Assembly (NCBI GenBank): GCA_011053095.1
Contig: DRHS01000196.1
Span: 1-58,860 of the forward strand
DNA: 58,860 nucleotides
Source of the DNA: Bacteroides sp.
GTDB lineage: Bacteria > Bacteroidota > Bacteroidia > Bacteroidales > SM23-62
Direction of reading: 5' to 3'
The translations under genes were made by a program, and so were the position numbers. Positions 35,955 to 46,400 of the stretch are shown one piece after another (position 1 is the stretch's first letter; the number at the start of each line of letters is the position of its first letter). The notes beneath the pieces were generated by a model. That model saw only the letters and a program-made list of their open reading frames with translations, searched no databases and was not told the origin of the DNA.

Positions 35955-36818
35955 CTATTTGTCAAATTTGTACCTTGATAAGAACTGAATCTGATTAATC
36001 CTATTTTGTGTTTCCTTTTTCAATTCTTTCGGCCAGGCATAATGATTCCGGCTTTTGTGAGGAGACTTATAAACGATCTTAGAGCAACTCAACAAATATT
36101 CCTCATCCCATGTTAAATCGAGGTAGACTAGCAATTTTTTCAACTCATGTTGGGGATTATCAATAAACTCTTCATGATACAAATCATACATCGTATACTT
36201 TGCTTCCTTTTTTAGCCTTTCCACAACTTCAGTCCGCTGAAAATACCTGCTGCTGAATCCCTGCAAATCAGGTTCTTTTGAGGTCGAAGTATTCTCCTCT
36301 AATGATCGCTTTGCCATTGTGGAAATTGTGTCAAATGGATTACGAACAACATGAATTATTTTGATATCAATTCCCAGTTCGGTCTTTAATTTATCCAATA
36401 AATCTGGGCTGTTCATTAGAATCTTGCTTGTCTTTCCTCCTAGTTTATCTCCAATGATCTGAATACGATCCGACTTACCCTGTGACTGATTTTTAACCTT
36501 ATATGAATAGTTTGTCCAGATGTTATCATGCTTTACTGTAAAAAGTTTCGAATACTTTTCAATTGAATATAAAATTGCATTCTTTCTGTATCCCATTTTC
36601 AGGTGTGACAATGCAGCCCATTCTATACTCATCACGATATTGGGATGTGCATCAAGAAGAGCAGCAATAAGAGTGTGTCCACTTCTAGGATAACCTACAA
36701 AGACCAGGAAGGATTTAATTTCTTTATACCTGTATCTAAAAAAGAATCCAAATACAGTGGATTTCAGTTGATTCCACAGATACCTGACCTTGCGATTTGC
36801 ACGTTTCAAAATATTCAT
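35955..36818 (-). CDS. Sulfotransferase family protein
   Basis: 287 residues. The PAPS 5'-phosphosulfate loop is FVGYPRSGHTLIAALLDAHP (about 35-54) and the 3'-phosphate site is IIHVVRNPFDTISTM (about 155-170). These are the two hallmarks of sulfotransferases that move sulfate from PAPS to hydroxyl or amino groups of sugars or lipids. There is no clear signal peptide, although a short hydrophobic stretch at 17-25 (STVFGFFFRY) could touch the membrane. It is the last gene of a five-gene minus-strand run (GT39-like, GT4, GT4, sulfotransferase, sulfotransferase) and starts 10 bases after the next one. Sulfated surface polysaccharide is the likely product. Confidence 0.85.
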   Translation of the reverse strand: MNILKRANRKVRYLWNQLKSTVFGFFFRYRYKEIKSFLVFVGYPRSGHTLIAALLDAHPNIVMSIEWAALSHLKMGYRKNAILYSIEKYSKLFTVKHDNIWTNYSYKVKNQSQGKSDRIQIIGDKLGGKTSKILMNSPDLLDKLKTELGIDIKIIHVVRNPFDTISTMAKRSLEENTSTSKEPDLQGFSSRYFQRTEVVERLKKEAKYTMYDLYHEEFIDNPQHELKKLLVYLDLTWDEEYLLSCSKIVYKSPHKSRNHYAWPKELKKETQNRINQIQFLSRYKFDK

Positions 36819-36828
36819 ATACTATGTG

Positions 36829-37785
36829 CTAGAAATTGGCGAGCTTTAATTTCAGTTTTCTGTATAGTACCTGGATGTTGTATGTAAATATGTAGATTAT
36901 CCGGTTCAGTTCTTCTAACAAACGGATACCTGAATTCTTTCTGGTATACTCAAACATTTCCATTCCAATCCTGCAGGTTCGTTCAATTAAATATGTGTTT
37001 TTTGGTGATAAAACAGAACGCCAACCATCTATTCTTTCCGACTCTGGATTCTGGTTAGCCAACTTATGAATAGATTTTACATTAATCGGCATAGTCATCA
37101 ATAGCTCTCCTTTTTCTGGATTTAGCCCCTCCAAATTTAGCCCGAGAAATCTGGCTATTTCTGTAACACACTTGTTATTCTTACTTATCAGATCCTCAAA
37201 TTTGATAATAAGCAAAGGTGACTTTTCAGAGTTGAATAGATTAATCCTGCTCAAACTTCGATTCCAGTGAACAGAAGTCCAAACAACATTTCTGGTCATA
37301 GGATGATTATACTCAGGATGAATAGTATTCAATTGGGATGAGATTACAGCCCTTGGATCTCTGATTAATGAGAGAAACCGGATTGCAGCTTCATCCTTAG
37401 GAGTATCAAAATTTCCAAGTCTTGACATCAGAAAAGACAACCTTTCTGCCTTAAAAACTATAAGGCTAGCTGAAGGTTTTTTTCGATCTCTGTAATTTCT
37501 GATTACCTCCATAAAAAATTGAAAGTTTGTTTTCGCTTCCGATAAACAGGATTCAATATCCGAACCAATTTCCCATGCTCCCATTTTCATATCCTTGCTG
37601 AAACTCTTTAAAAGTTGATCCGCTGGATAATATACCTCCTTGTTGGGATCCTCCAAAAATAGAGAAACCAGAATATCACTTTCCGGACAAACACAAATGT
37701 CTTCCGAACTACTCAACAGATTTGCGAGGAAAGTGGAACCTGAACGGTTAACATATGTTATAAATAAGATCTTCATTCCTTTCAA
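36829..37785 (-). CDS. Sulfotransferase family protein, second
   Basis: 318 residues. The PAPS loop is ITYVNRSGSTFLANLLSSSE (about 8-27) and the 3'-phosphate binding segment is LSLIRDPRAVISSQL (about 135-150). The N- rather than P-containing loop (NRSGST) is seen in many bacterial and carbohydrate sulfotransferases. The C-terminal half has the acceptor region with RIDGWRSVL and the KNTYLIE-type helix. It is clearly different from the 35955 gene, so the pair likely sulfates different positions. It lies 4 bases after the GT4 gene upstream. No PAPS synthesis genes are in the window. Confidence 0.84.
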   Translation of the reverse strand: MKGMKILFITYVNRSGSTFLANLLSSSEDICVCPESDILVSLFLEDPNKEVYYPADQLLKSFSKDMKMGAWEIGSDIESCLSEAKTNFQFFMEVIRNYRDRKKPSASLIVFKAERLSFLMSRLGNFDTPKDEAAIRFLSLIRDPRAVISSQLNTIHPEYNHPMTRNVVWTSVHWNRSLSRINLFNSEKSPLLIIKFEDLISKNNKCVTEIARFLGLNLEGLNPEKGELLMTMPINVKSIHKLANQNPESERIDGWRSVLSPKNTYLIERTCRIGMEMFEYTRKNSGIRLLEELNRIIYIFTYNIQVLYRKLKLKLANF

Positions 37786-37789
37786 CAGC

Positions 37790-38905
37790 TCATCTTGTGA
37801 ATGCCATTTTGATATTTTTTTCCAGGTGTTGTATTGTATAGTTTCCCTGGAATTTTTTCCTTGATGCTATCCCGATTTTTTGTCTTTCGGTCTTATGTTC
37901 GGCAAGATGGATTACTGCTTCCACAAATCCATTAATATCTCTTGGATTTACCAGAACTCCTTCTTTACCATTTTCAATTATCTCCGGAATCGCTCCGATA
38001 TTGCTTGAAACAATTGGCAATTGAAAGCTCATTGCCTCCAATATCACCAGAGGAAAGCACTCCTCGCTAAAATAGCTTGGGAAAATAAAAACATCCGCAT
38101 TTAAATATTCTGATTCCTTGTCCTTTCCATACTTTGGCCCCTCAACAGTAACAAAGTCTTTTAAACCTCTTTGATCAATTAATTTCAATAGTCTTTCCTC
38201 AAACCTTCTTCTCATAAATTCACCTACTATTCGCAAACATATGTCCTTTCTTTGTTTGCTTACCTCAGACATAATTTTCAATAAGTCATAAATTCCTTTC
38301 TGTGGAAAGATATTTGAGCAAAATAGCAGGGTGATGGAAGATGGTTGTTCCTTAATCCCATTAATATCATATGCAGGTACTCCATTTGGTACCACCAATG
38401 ATCTGAGATTAGGTATTTTTAACGGAAAAATCTCTTTCTCCATGAGTCCCTGACTCAGATGAATTGTCAAGGAATTTGAAAATACGTAGCGATACAGCTT
38501 CTTCCAAATAAGATTACTGGATCTCTTACCAATCCCACGATTATGAAGATGGTAGATTATATGAGTATCAAATTTCTTAATTGTCCGAATAAACAATAAG
38601 TCCCTCCAAAATCCCTTGCCTACAGGCATAAATGAAAAATACAGATAATCAGGATGTTCCTTTTCAAGGATCTTATGAAGATTTCTATTCAGATCAATAA
38701 ATCCTTTTATTTTTTTGATACTCAAACGACGTAGCTCTGATAATTTCTGGCTGAACCTAATCTCAAGTAATAGTTTATCAATCTCATTATTAATTTCCTC
38801 GCTGTGATAGATCTGTGAATTCATCATCGACACTCCATGATGTGGAGGCGGTAACTGGATGAAATATAGTATTTTAACTTTTGCTTTGTTCATCAAAGGC
38901 TTCAT
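37790..38905 (-). CDS. Glycosyltransferase family 4
   Basis: 371 residues, GT-B fold. The N-terminal half opens KVKILYFIQLPPPHHGVSMMN, the Gly-rich acceptor loop of GT4. The C-terminal donor half has LLFCSNIFPQKGIYDLLKIM, then VFIFPSYFSEECFPLVILEAM with the EX7E-type nucleotide-sugar site, then GAIPEIIENGKEGVLV. Cytoplasmic or membrane-associated retaining glycosyltransferase for surface glycan assembly. It overlaps the next upstream GT4 gene by 4 bases (ATGA). The donor sugar is not predictable. Confidence 0.9.
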   Translation of the reverse strand: MKPLMNKAKVKILYFIQLPPPHHGVSMMNSQIYHSEEINNEIDKLLLEIRFSQKLSELRRLSIKKIKGFIDLNRNLHKILEKEHPDYLYFSFMPVGKGFWRDLLFIRTIKKFDTHIIYHLHNRGIGKRSSNLIWKKLYRYVFSNSLTIHLSQGLMEKEIFPLKIPNLRSLVVPNGVPAYDINGIKEQPSSITLLFCSNIFPQKGIYDLLKIMSEVSKQRKDICLRIVGEFMRRRFEERLLKLIDQRGLKDFVTVEGPKYGKDKESEYLNADVFIFPSYFSEECFPLVILEAMSFQLPIVSSNIGAIPEIIENGKEGVLVNPRDINGFVEAVIHLAEHKTERQKIGIASRKKFQGNYTIQHLEKNIKMAFTR

Positions 38906-40080
38906 GCCAATTTTTGATTCAAGTCTTCCCAGATCCTGCTAATAGTCCATTTATCCCTTATTTCTTCCATGGCCCTGTTTCCAATTTTAGAAAGTAATAG
39001 TTTGTCGTTTTGCAATTTTAACAACCATTCTTTCATTTCTTTTGAATCCTTGTAAAGAAATCCTGTTTCCCCGTGTTCAATAATATAATCGGTGCCAGGA
39101 ATCATTTTTGCCAGAACGGTTTTTCCGCATGCCATTGCTTCGAGGAGAGTGTTGGGGACGCCTTCTGAATGACTGTTTATTAGCACCAGATCAGCCATTT
39201 GGTAATATTCCATCATTAAATTGGTGGCTGCGCGAAAATGAATCTTATCGTCAAGTAACCTTATGCCATCCTCCTTCAATTTTTGAGCCTGTGAATTGTA
39301 CTTTCTCATGAAATGGTTTGGTCCGAACTCATTTTCCCCCACCAATAAATACAAAAAATCCGTATCTAAATTTTGCATGACATCGAATGTCTCTGAAAAA
39401 CCTTTACGATTTATTAAAAATCCAACACTCAATATGAGAAATTTTGACTCATCAAATCCATATTTTATTCTCAGATTTTTAGAGTATTCAATAGAACATG
39501 GTTTAAAATTCTTGATGTTTACACCCTGAGAACTCAGAAAAATTTCCTGATCATCACCTATCCATCTTTTAAATTTTTCAGCAAAAACAGGATTTATGGC
39601 AAAATATATATCAATCAATCGAAACAAAGAGCGAAGAATTCTTTTGGCAAATCCTGATTTATCTTGAAACAAGGTATCCATATCATCGGCTCCTAGCAGT
39701 AGAGACCGGAATACAACTTTTTTCTTGAACATTTTTCCCAGGATTATCAGAATTTGATAGCCAATAATGTGGGCACCATAAACAAAAATTATTTTATTCC
39801 TGAGAACATACCATAAATAATACAGAAGTATAAAAGGCAGCGATAGTATTTTGTACAGAAGGTTTTTATTGAAATAAGGAATACGAATTATCTTTACTCC
39901 TTCAGTCATTTCTCTATTCCTCAATCTAAGGTTTCGATTAAAGGTTAAAATTGTTGCATCATATCCAATCCCATTCAGATAACTGGCATTGTTAAAGGCA
40001 TTAATCCCACTCCCGGAAAAATCCGGTCTGGTAAATGGAACAACAATAAGTACTCGGAGGCCTGGTTTATTCTCTTTCAA
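38902..40080 (-). CDS. Glycosyltransferase family 4, second
   Basis: 392 residues. The N-terminal domain starts RVLIVVPFTRPDFSGSGIN with a GSG acceptor loop. The donor domain has LILSVGFLINRKGFSETFDV, ADLVLINSHSEGVPNTLLEAM and GTDYIIEHGETGFLY, the GT4 signature. It has the same architecture as the 37790 gene but low similarity to it, so it probably forms a different linkage. A hydrophobic segment at about 75-95 may tether it to the membrane. It lies 62 bases from the GT39-like gene, within the minus-strand glycan operon. Confidence 0.9.
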   Translation of the reverse strand: MKENKPGLRVLIVVPFTRPDFSGSGINAFNNASYLNGIGYDATILTFNRNLRLRNREMTEGVKIIRIPYFNKNLLYKILSLPFILLYYLWYVLRNKIIFVYGAHIIGYQILIILGKMFKKKVVFRSLLLGADDMDTLFQDKSGFAKRILRSLFRLIDIYFAINPVFAEKFKRWIGDDQEIFLSSQGVNIKNFKPCSIEYSKNLRIKYGFDESKFLILSVGFLINRKGFSETFDVMQNLDTDFLYLLVGENEFGPNHFMRKYNSQAQKLKEDGIRLLDDKIHFRAATNLMMEYYQMADLVLINSHSEGVPNTLLEAMACGKTVLAKMIPGTDYIIEHGETGFLYKDSKEMKEWLLKLQNDKLLLSKIGNRAMEEIRDKWTISRIWEDLNQKLA

Positions 40081-40142
40081 GTTTCTAGCTTCGATTCATC
40101 AAATTTAGAAATTTAAGGAAGGAAATTTACACTTTGACTTGA

Positions 40143-41540
40143 TTAACCTGTTACATCTTTCGTAGACCGACGGAACTTGATATATACCACCCAAATGCCT
40201 AATGCACTAATTATTGAATAAAATGGTACTATGGGTAGTTTATATCTTACTATACCAACAACACCTGCCAGACCGAGGAAGTATATAAGTATAAAACCAA
40301 TAAACAGGAGAATTTTGTATCTATGACGTCGTACCAGGGTGAAAAGTCCAATTACGCAGCTGGCATAGACAATAATCATGTAGACTGAAATTGTAATTCC
40401 CAGAATAACTGCTTCTTTACTGGTATTAAAGTATCCTCTAAATCTTCCCATGGCCTTTCCAAATACCATTTCACGATTTACATCTTTCAGTTTGTAGGAG
40501 TAGGATGACTGTTCTTCTTTATCCATAAAGTAGTCAACAATTTTCACCCGACTTTGATCAAATATTGCATTTCTGATGCCTCTCAGGTGTATCAAAGAAT
40601 AATAAAAGAGATTTGACTTAATATAGTTATGACTATAGCTGGCATATTTTTTTGCAACGTATATAGGATCCTTTCCTTCCAGCTTATACTTTTCACCCGC
40701 CTTTTCCTTGAGCTCACTTCTTACCAGTTGAATATCTTTACCTGTTCTGACAGATTCACATATTGCTACATTGTAAAGAAGCATATTTCTTCCTCGCAAT
40801 GTTGAAAATCCTATTGAGCCATACTGAGAATAATTATAAAAAAACCATGGCAGTAAAAGCATACAATACATAGTCAGCATAATAAGGATCTTGCTCATTA
40901 ATAGTCTATTCTGCCTATAATAGATTAATAGAAGTCCTGATAATAGCAATGGAAAATAGATAAGAACGTTTTTAAAATAAGTGCCAGTAGCCAGGAGAAT
41001 TCCAGTATATATAAAATATGATAATTTTCTAGTTTGGATTGACCGCAATAGCAGATAGACGGCAAAGAGAAAAATACAGATAAAAATAGTTTCTGACATA
41101 AGAGTTAAACTGTAGAAAATACTATGTGGATCAAATGCGTATATAATACCGGCAACTAATCCGATTTTCGGCCTAAATAGCAGACTAGCAATTTGTATCA
41201 AGAGATATATGGACAGAATACTGATGAACTGCTGGAGTAATATGACTGTTGCCGGATTTGGACCAAATATCAGATATACAATGGCAATTGCAACAGGATA
41301 TCCAGGTACCTTTTTGGGATTAAAATTCTCTAAACTTCTTGACTCAACAATATTAACTGCCATCTCATGATAGTTAGCCGGATCCCCACCAGAAGAGAAT
41401 TCCTTATCCATAATATCATTGGAATATGGATGAAGAAGGAAAAAGAAGACAAGTCTTACAATTAATGTAAGCAATAATAGACTTAGTAGATAATAGTCCT
41501 GCTTTTTGAGGGATGATATTTTAAATTGCAGATATTTCAA
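40143..41540 (-). CDS. GT39/ArnT-like polytopic glycosyltransferase
   Basis: 465 residues with about ten to eleven TM helices. The first periplasmic loop has FSSGGDPANYHEMAVNIVES with an Asp at the position of the catalytic Asp of GT-C enzymes, followed by KKVPGYPVAIAIVYLIFGPNP (family R/K.PGYP motif). GT-C enzymes use polyprenyl-phosphate sugars and work on the outer face of the inner membrane. It probably transfers a lipid-linked sugar to the glycan or to a protein. It is the first gene of the minus-strand run (40143 down to 35955). The upstream 109 bases are AT-rich, with no clear -7 box. Confidence 0.82.
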   Translation of the reverse strand: MKYLQFKISSLKKQDYYLLSLLLLTLIVRLVFFFLLHPYSNDIMDKEFSSGGDPANYHEMAVNIVESRSLENFNPKKVPGYPVAIAIVYLIFGPNPATVILLQQFISILSIYLLIQIASLLFRPKIGLVAGIIYAFDPHSIFYSLTLMSETIFICIFLFAVYLLLRSIQTRKLSYFIYTGILLATGTYFKNVLIYFPLLLSGLLLIYYRQNRLLMSKILIMLTMYCMLLLPWFFYNYSQYGSIGFSTLRGRNMLLYNVAICESVRTGKDIQLVRSELKEKAGEKYKLEGKDPIYVAKKYASYSHNYIKSNLFYYSLIHLRGIRNAIFDQSRVKIVDYFMDKEEQSSYSYKLKDVNREMVFGKAMGRFRGYFNTSKEAVILGITISVYMIIVYASCVIGLFTLVRRHRYKILLFIGFILIYFLGLAGVVGIVRYKLPIVPFYSIISALGIWVVYIKFRRSTKDVTG

Positions 41541-41649
41541 TAATTGGAATTAACTTAAGAACTTAACAGTTATTAGTAAATGATCACACCTAAGCAGTTC
41601 TGATATGCTAAATAAAGTTACGGTTAAATATTTTAAAATATAGGAATTA

Positions 41650-42741
41650 ATGCGGATAGCCATAACCGGTACAAGAGGAATTCCTAACAACTATGGTGGA
41701 TTCGAAGAATTTGCAGAAAATTTATCGGCCGGATTGGCTGGTTTGGGTAATAATGTGTGGGTTTATAATTCTTTTTCTCACTCATTCCAGGAGAATAACC
41801 ACCAGGGTGTCGGGATTATAAGGAAATCTGCCCTGAAAGGATATTTAGAAGCCAGCGGTAATTACCTGTATGATTTAAAATGCATTAAAGATGCCATTAG
41901 ACGGGAGGCAGATGTAATCCTCGAATGCGGCTACGCAACAGCAGCACCCTGGTATCCTTACTTGCCTCGCAGAGGAACAAAACTGGTGACCCATATGGAC
42001 GGGATGGAATGGCAGAGGGAAAAATGGGGCGTGATTACGAAAAAGGTGATCCGCCGGACAGAAAGTACTGCTGTGAGATATTCAGATGCCATTGTTTGTG
42101 ATCATCCGGTAATTGCAAAGTATTACAAAGAGAAATATTCTGTAGAAGCAAGCATGATCCCTTTCGGAGCAGATATCAGACAAAATTGGGACGAGGGAAT
42201 TTTGGAGGGATTTGGAATCAATCCCGGATGCTATTACCTTATTGTTGCCCGCCTTGAACCGGAGAACAAAATTCAAATGATAATCGATGGATTTCTGGCC
42301 TCTCCTGTTCAGGAACCGCTTTTAATTGTCGGAGATTATTCCAGAAAATATGGCAAGAAGATGTACCGGCAATATGGAAAAGACAAAAGGCTGAAGTTTC
42401 TGGGAGGAATTTTTGATTCGGAAAAACTGGATCACCTGAGACATTACTCAATTGCATCTTTCCATGGCCATTCGGTTGGAGGTACCAACCCTTCACTTCT
42501 GGAAGCAATGGCTGCCGGGACGCTGATCTTTGCACATGACAATCCCTATAATAAATGGGTACTTGGAGAGAATGCCGGATACTTTCGCTCTGCCGCTGAG
42601 GTGACGGATTGCATTAAGGATTTGGGGAAGCTGGACCGGGATAAATTTATCGGTAATAATCTTGTCAGGACCCGCGCTGATTTTCAATGGGATTCAGTCG
42701 TGAAACAATACGAGGAACTTTTCAATTCGTTGGTTGGTTGA
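41650..42741 (+). CDS. DUF1972 / GT4 glycosyltransferase
   Basis: 363 residues. It opens MRIAITGTRGIPNNYGGFEEF, the diagnostic start of DUF1972 glycosyltransferases, many of them rhamnosyl- or fucosyl-type enzymes of exopolysaccharide pathways. The middle has KLVTHMDGMEWQREKWG. The donor half has YLIVARLEPENKIQMIIDGF and HGHSVGGTNPSLLEAMAAG. Its GC content is nearer that of the housekeeping genes than of the AT-rich block it borders. It is transcribed alone on the plus strand, divergent from the GT39-like gene and convergent with the deacetylase (24 bases apart). Confidence 0.9.
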   Translation: MRIAITGTRGIPNNYGGFEEFAENLSAGLAGLGNNVWVYNSFSHSFQENNHQGVGIIRKSALKGYLEASGNYLYDLKCIKDAIRREADVILECGYATAAPWYPYLPRRGTKLVTHMDGMEWQREKWGVITKKVIRRTESTAVRYSDAIVCDHPVIAKYYKEKYSVEASMIPFGADIRQNWDEGILEGFGINPGCYYLIVARLEPENKIQMIIDGFLASPVQEPLLIVGDYSRKYGKKMYRQYGKDKRLKFLGGIFDSEKLDHLRHYSIASFHGHSVGGTNPSLLEAMAAGTLIFAHDNPYNKWVLGENAGYFRSAAEVTDCIKDLGKLDRDKFIGNNLVRTRADFQWDSVVKQYEELFNSLVG

Positions 42742-42765
42742 GCAGGCAGAAACCTATATTCAAGG

Positions 42766-43422
42766 CTAAACCGCAACCCTCTGCTCTGAAACCTCGGGAG
42801 TTTTTACGATGGGAAGAAATTCGTACTCGCCGCTGTATTTATCAAGGATCTGCGGGAGGGTGTAGTAGAGGTTCTTTTTGGCTTTGAATGAGTCATGGAA
42901 AACGATGATTGAGCCGGGCCGGATGTGTGATTCGACGTTTGCAAGGCATTTCTGGGGACTGATACCACTATCATAGTCCTGGCTGAGGAGGTCCCACATG
43001 ACTATTTTGTAGTCTTTTGAGAGTTCCCTGATCTGTTTTTTACGGAACCTGCCGTAGGGAGGACGGAAAAGTTCGCTTTCGATGTTTTGGCTTGCCAGCT
43101 GAACATCATCAAAGTACTCTGAATCAGGTGTATTCCATCCTTTAAGATGGCTGTATGTATGGTTACCGACTGCATGTCCCTGGTCGAGGATCTGATTGTA
43201 TATTTTTGGATACTTGTCTACATTCCGGCCCAGGCAAAAGAAGGTCCCCCTGGCATTGTATTCCTTGAGGCAATCCAGTACCCAGGTTGTGACCTCGGGA
43301 GTGGGACCGTCATCGAATGTGAGAAATACATGATTATCCTGCTTTTCCTCCTTTGAGGTGAAACGCCAGATAAGCTCGGGGAAGAGCCTCATAATCAGTA
43401 TTGGTGTCTTAACAAACAGCAT
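42766..43422 (-). CDS. Polysaccharide deacetylase (NodB domain)
   Basis: 218 residues. A complete NodB homology domain: motif 1 LTFDDGPTPEVT (catalytic base and metal Asp), motif 2 GNHTYSHLKGW (metal His pair), motif 3 FRPPYGRFRKK, motif 4 WDLLSQDYDSG, motif 5 SIIVFHDS. It removes N- or O-acetyl groups from glycans. The N-terminal FVKTPILIMRLFPELIWRF is a poor signal and may be a membrane-associated helix, so location is uncertain. It starts 12 bases after the DUF2723 gene and is its likely co-transcribed partner. Substrate could be the surface polysaccharide or peptidoglycan. Confidence 0.92.
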   Translation of the reverse strand: MLFVKTPILIMRLFPELIWRFTSKEEKQDNHVFLTFDDGPTPEVTTWVLDCLKEYNARGTFFCLGRNVDKYPKIYNQILDQGHAVGNHTYSHLKGWNTPDSEYFDDVQLASQNIESELFRPPYGRFRKKQIRELSKDYKIVMWDLLSQDYDSGISPQKCLANVESHIRPGSIIVFHDSFKAKKNLYYTLPQILDKYSGEYEFLPIVKTPEVSEQRVAV

Positions 43423-43434
43423 CAGCCTGCAAAT

Positions 43435-46400
43435 TTAACTATTTGATTGATATAACAATAATAGTGCCTGAAATGTTTCCTCCTGCTTATTTGACAATTC
43501 TGTCTGTCCGTTCTGTGAAGACAACCTTACTAATTCCTGCATTGTATGCATGCGGATCTGCTTATCATAGTCCAGCAACGCATTATGCTTTCTGTCAAAA
43601 CTTATGAAATAGCGCAGATCTTCTTCGGTAATATCAGATAATTCAGAAAGAAATGAATTGGCCAGCTCAGTCTCGCCGAGACGGTAGTATGCCTCAATGA
43701 TTGGTATCATGAAATAATCAAACGGGGCGGCTTCCCTGGGTATCACCTCCATACATCTGTCCAGCGCCACTTTTGCTTTGACAGTATCACCCTGTACCAG
43801 GCATTCGCTGGCCAGACGACCAAAGTTATTTCTGAAATTAATGAGCATTCGCTTTATATTCTCATCCAGGTAAACCGAAGGATCCGAAATCCCTCCCCAT
43901 CTGAACTTGTTCACCATATTGTCGAACAATATATCAATGTCAACACTGCCAAGCTGCCCCTGAACAGAAGTATGCTTTATGGGGACTACCCTGTAGGCCA
44001 GTCCCTGAAGCTGGAAATAATCCTGCAGGTTCATGTAGAGATCCCTTGATACGGTCACTGCATAATAAACGGGTCGCTCCCAGTTATTATTATCCAGGAG
44101 ATCCAGCACCATCATTTCATTTTTCCTGATGCTGGAACCGGTTATCTCCCATCTGATGGCAGGCTCGATTAACTCAGCAAGTTCAGGCCTTACTGTCCCT
44201 GTTTCAATTATATGTGAAGAATCTATTGGTATGATGAATTTTGATGCCGGGATATAATCGATCCTGTCCCTGTTATTCCCGAGGGACTTGGTCCTCGGGT
44301 CCTCACTCCGAAGAAAAGCCATGGCTTCACCAAGGTCAACGTAATCGTCAATCCGGTTGACCAGGTAAACAAAATCCCTTTTGCCGGTGCGGTACTGATC
44401 AAGAGTCATGGCAAAGGGAACCCCATCTGAATCATATGCCTTGCGGGAAACCTGCTGTATATACCAGTCAGCCCCAAGATAACTCAGGTTGACCACCCTG
44501 ACATCTGTTCTTACCCCTTCAACTTCCTGGAGATACCAAAGGGGAAAAGTATCATTATCACCATTGGTAAACAGAATGGAATTCGGTGCACAGGAGGCAA
44601 GGTAATTATATGCAAAGTCCCTTGTCGTATAACGATCCGACCGGTCATGGTCATCCCAGTTTTCCTTTGCAAGAATCACAGGTACAAGCATTAAACAGGC
44701 CAGTGTGGCAACAATGGGAGCAATTATCCCCGGAATTTTCCTGCGAAGAACTTCCGACAAGCCCAGGACTCCCAGACCAATCCACATGGCAAAAGCATAG
44801 AATGAGCCGGCATAGGCATAATCCCTTTCCCGTGGCTGTAAGGGGTACTGGTTCAGGTATAGCACTATTGCGATACCGGTCATGAAAAACAACAGGGAGA
44901 CCACCCAGAAATCCTTCCTGTGTCTTTGATACTGGAACAGCAATCCCCCTATCCCGAGTAAAAGAGGAAGCATATAATACCTGTTCCTGGCCGGATTGTC
45001 TTTCATGAAGGCAGGAAGATTCTCCTGCTGACCCAATCTCGATTCATCTATGAAAGTAATCCCGCTGAGCCAGTTCCCCTTGTGAACTTCCCCATTCCCC
45101 TGGTAGTCATTCTGCCTTCCCGCAAAATTCCACATAAAATATCGCAGGTACATGTATCCCACCTGGTAACGCATGAAAAATCTCAGGTTCTCACCCATCG
45201 TTGGTTTTTGAAGTATCTGCGATTCCCCGTCAGGGTAAGTGACCGTAATGGGTGTGCCTTCAATCTTCCCCCACTTTTCATATGCCTGAATATGATCGGG
45301 CTGGGAACTCCACATTCGTGGGAAAAGAGTCTGGAACCTGTCATCGAATTCCAGATTTTGACGATAGCTGGTGACCTCGTACCGGTCATCAATCTTGGAT
45401 CGTATGGGCTTGCCCTCTCCAGCGCTTATGATGGGAGCATTGTAATATTGTCCGCGGATCAGGGGACTCGAACCGTACTGTTCCCGGTTGATGTAATCCA
45501 GGAGGGAAAAGACCGTCTCAGGATCGTTCTGCTCCATGGGTGTGTTTGTGATCGACCGGATCAGGATAATCCCGTACGAAAAATATCCTATAGTTATCAC
45601 AGTGAATGAGACAAGTATGGTGTTCATAAGAACTTTGCGTGTTCTATGGGTGTACATGATCAGATATGCCAGTACCCCTGCAGTTACGATAATAAATATC
45701 ACGGTCCCCGAGTTAAACGGCAGGCCAATGCCGTTTACCGCAATCAGCTCGAAAACACCCGCAACCCGTATAATACCGGGAATGATAATGTATAACAATA
45801 CCAGGAGGATCAATCCCGATACACCAATGCTGGCAAGCACTCCATTCCTTGTGGTTTCATATTTCCGGAAGTAGTATACAAATACGATGGCAGGGATGGC
45901 AAGCAGATTCAGCAGGTGGACCCCGATTGACAATCCCATGAGATATGCGATCAGTACAATCCACCGGTTTGCCCGGGGTGAATCGGCAACATTCTCCCAT
46001 TTCAGGATAGCCCAGAAAACCATGGCAGTAAACAAACTGGATGTTGCATATACCTCTGCCTCCACAGCTGAAAACCAGAAGGTATCTGAGAATGTATACG
46101 CCAGGGCACCAACAAACCCTGCTCCGATTACAGAGATGAGTGCCGCTCTGTCCAGCTCCCCATTCTTGCTTACAATTTTCCTTGCAAGATGGGTTATGGT
46201 CCAGAATAAAAATGCGATCGTCATCGCGCTTGCAAGGGCGGACATAGTATTGACCCATTTGGCAACCTGGTCAGGGCCAGACGCAAAAAGGGAGAAAAAA
46301 TTTGAGATCAGCATGAAGAAGGGAGCTCCCGGAGGATGCCCTACCTCAAGCTTATAGGAGCTGGCAATAAATTCCCCACAATCCCAGAAACTTGCAGTGG

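Noticed and set aside
45082-45609. 175-codon plus-strand ORF inside the DUF2723 gene
   Set aside because: Antisense shadow of a well-conserved coding region, with no recognisable domain or promoter.
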